Under the pieces are notes generated by a model that was not told where the DNA came from, did not search any database, and saw only the letters and a list, made by a program, of their open reading frames with translations. A program made the position numbers and the translations under genes. This document shows, one piece after another, positions 39,653 through 39,919 of a stretch of 39,919 nucleotides of DNA (the stretch's first letter is position 1; each line of letters begins with the position of its first letter). The stretch comes from Treponema sp. (lineage in GTDB: Bacteria > Spirochaetota > Spirochaetia > Treponematales > Breznakiellaceae). The stretch lies in contig JAISBN010000089.1 in assembly GCA_031266175.1 (NCBI GenBank), positions 1 through 39,919 on the forward strand, written 5' to 3'.

Positions 39653-39817
39653 GCCATGGTTATCCCGCCGGCCGGTCCGCTGCGCCGAAACGCCGAAGTG
39701 GAGAGCTAACGGGACACCGTATACGGCAGGAGCTGCCGGGAAAAAAGAGATATCCCCGCCGGAAAAAGAGAGAGGAATGCGATGTTTTCCAGTAAATGTT
39801 ACTAAACCGCACCAAAT

Positions 39818-39833
39818 GGGGGGGGGGGGGGGG
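39818..39833. repeat. G16 homopolymer tract
   Basis: Sixteen consecutive G on the plus strand (C16 on the minus strand). A run this long is prone to slippage and is a typical phase-variation switch. It directly follows the -10 of the candidate promoter at 39834-39862. Confidence 0.95.
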
Positions 39834-39862
39834 AATATGAAGTGTTTTATAAAATATGACAA
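39834..39862 (-). promoter_or_regulatory. candidate promoter abutting the G16 tract
   Basis: Read on the minus strand: TTGTCA (39862-39857), a 17-bp spacer and CATATT (39839-39834). Transcription would start inside the C16 run and proceed toward the 21-bp repeat ORF. The remaining 57 bases to the window end are AT-rich with no gene. Confidence 0.45.
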
Positions 39863-39919
39863 CAATTAAAATAAAACCGCATATTTAAAGGGGCACTAAA
39901 CGCGGCCGTTTTTCGCGCG

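Noticed and set aside
39364-39657. alternative minus-strand frame of the 21-bp repeats (GSRIFRP-type units)
   Set aside because: A repeat length divisible by three keeps all frames open. This one is Arg/Phe/Gly-rich with no extra support, so the acidic frame is preferred, with low confidence.
36950-39919. DGR reverse transcriptase, Avd or template repeat
   Set aside because: I looked for a reverse transcriptase with a YxDD box and for a second copy of the variable-region sequence on either strand and saw neither. The 88-bp repeats do not match the variable region beyond the 12 bases shared with the terminal hairpin.

Overview
This window looks like chromosome from a spirochaete, most likely a treponeme of the termite-gut type (Treponema/Breznakiellaceae). 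The lineage call is inference. It rests on a V/A-type rather than F-type ATPase, a PUR-domain protein like those of Borrelia and Treponema, an adenylate cyclase/FecR/outer-membrane gene cluster, a free-standing NusG domain II protein beside a Gx-type transporter, and an FGE-fold lipoprotein like the treponemal targets of diversity-generating retroelements. Most genes are GC-rich. Two stretches are clearly more AT-rich (about 1-840 and 15.77-20.64 kb) and look acquired.

Layout. 1-930: AT-rich debris with an orphan 135-residue ORF, a transposase N-terminal fragment and a probable IS end. 936-8797 (minus): small protein, secG, a PTS EIIA/PtsN-like protein, then V-ATPase stalk-C-I-K-F-E-A. The B and D subunits expected after A are missing because IS debris follows A directly. 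8878: tRNA-Ala. 9.1-13.2 kb (plus): XRE-cupin regulator, acyl-CoA synthetase, and a chemoreceptor ending in a hemerythrin domain. 13.2-15.7 kb (minus): OmpH/Skp, transposon debris, RNase HII and a phosphoribosyltransferase. 15.77-20.64 kb (minus): Lrp/AsnC regulator, unknown protein, class III aminotransferase in two frames, and a mannose-class PTS (IIA, fused IIC-IID, frameshifted IIB). 20.7-23.2 kb (minus): PUR protein and phosphohexomutase. 23.2-27.6 kb (plus): NifS, NifU-like scaffold and NfnAB transhydrogenase. 27.6-35.2 kb (plus): tightly packed envelope module of TPR protein, beta-helix lipoprotein, adenylate cyclase, FecR protein and beta-barrel protein. 35.2-36.9 kb (minus): Gx transporter, NusG-II protein and Nfu. 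37.0-39.9 kb: FGE-fold lipoprotein with an apparent variable region, a dense hairpin array, interspersed repeats, an uncharacterised treponemal protein, and a 21-bp repeat ORF beside a run of 16 G.

How the genes work together. The ATPase would couple ion gradients to ATP. NifS, the NifU-like scaffold and Nfu build Fe-S clusters, and NfnAB in the same neighbourhood consumes them. The PTS island looks like uptake plus transamination of an amino or keto sugar, but it carries two frame disruptions that are each repairable by a small slippage event. The envelope module would link surface or periplasmic state to cAMP.

Most interesting: (1) the FGE lipoprotein (37352-38398) whose last codons look like a DGR variable region followed by a 14-bp hairpin; (2) the hairpin array 37055-37359, with two 88-bp copies showing compensatory changes; (3) the PTS-aminotransferase island with a 10-bp tandem duplication and an A7 slippery site; (4) the G16 tract placed at a predicted promoter. 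No reverse transcriptase, template repeat or CRISPR array was seen here.
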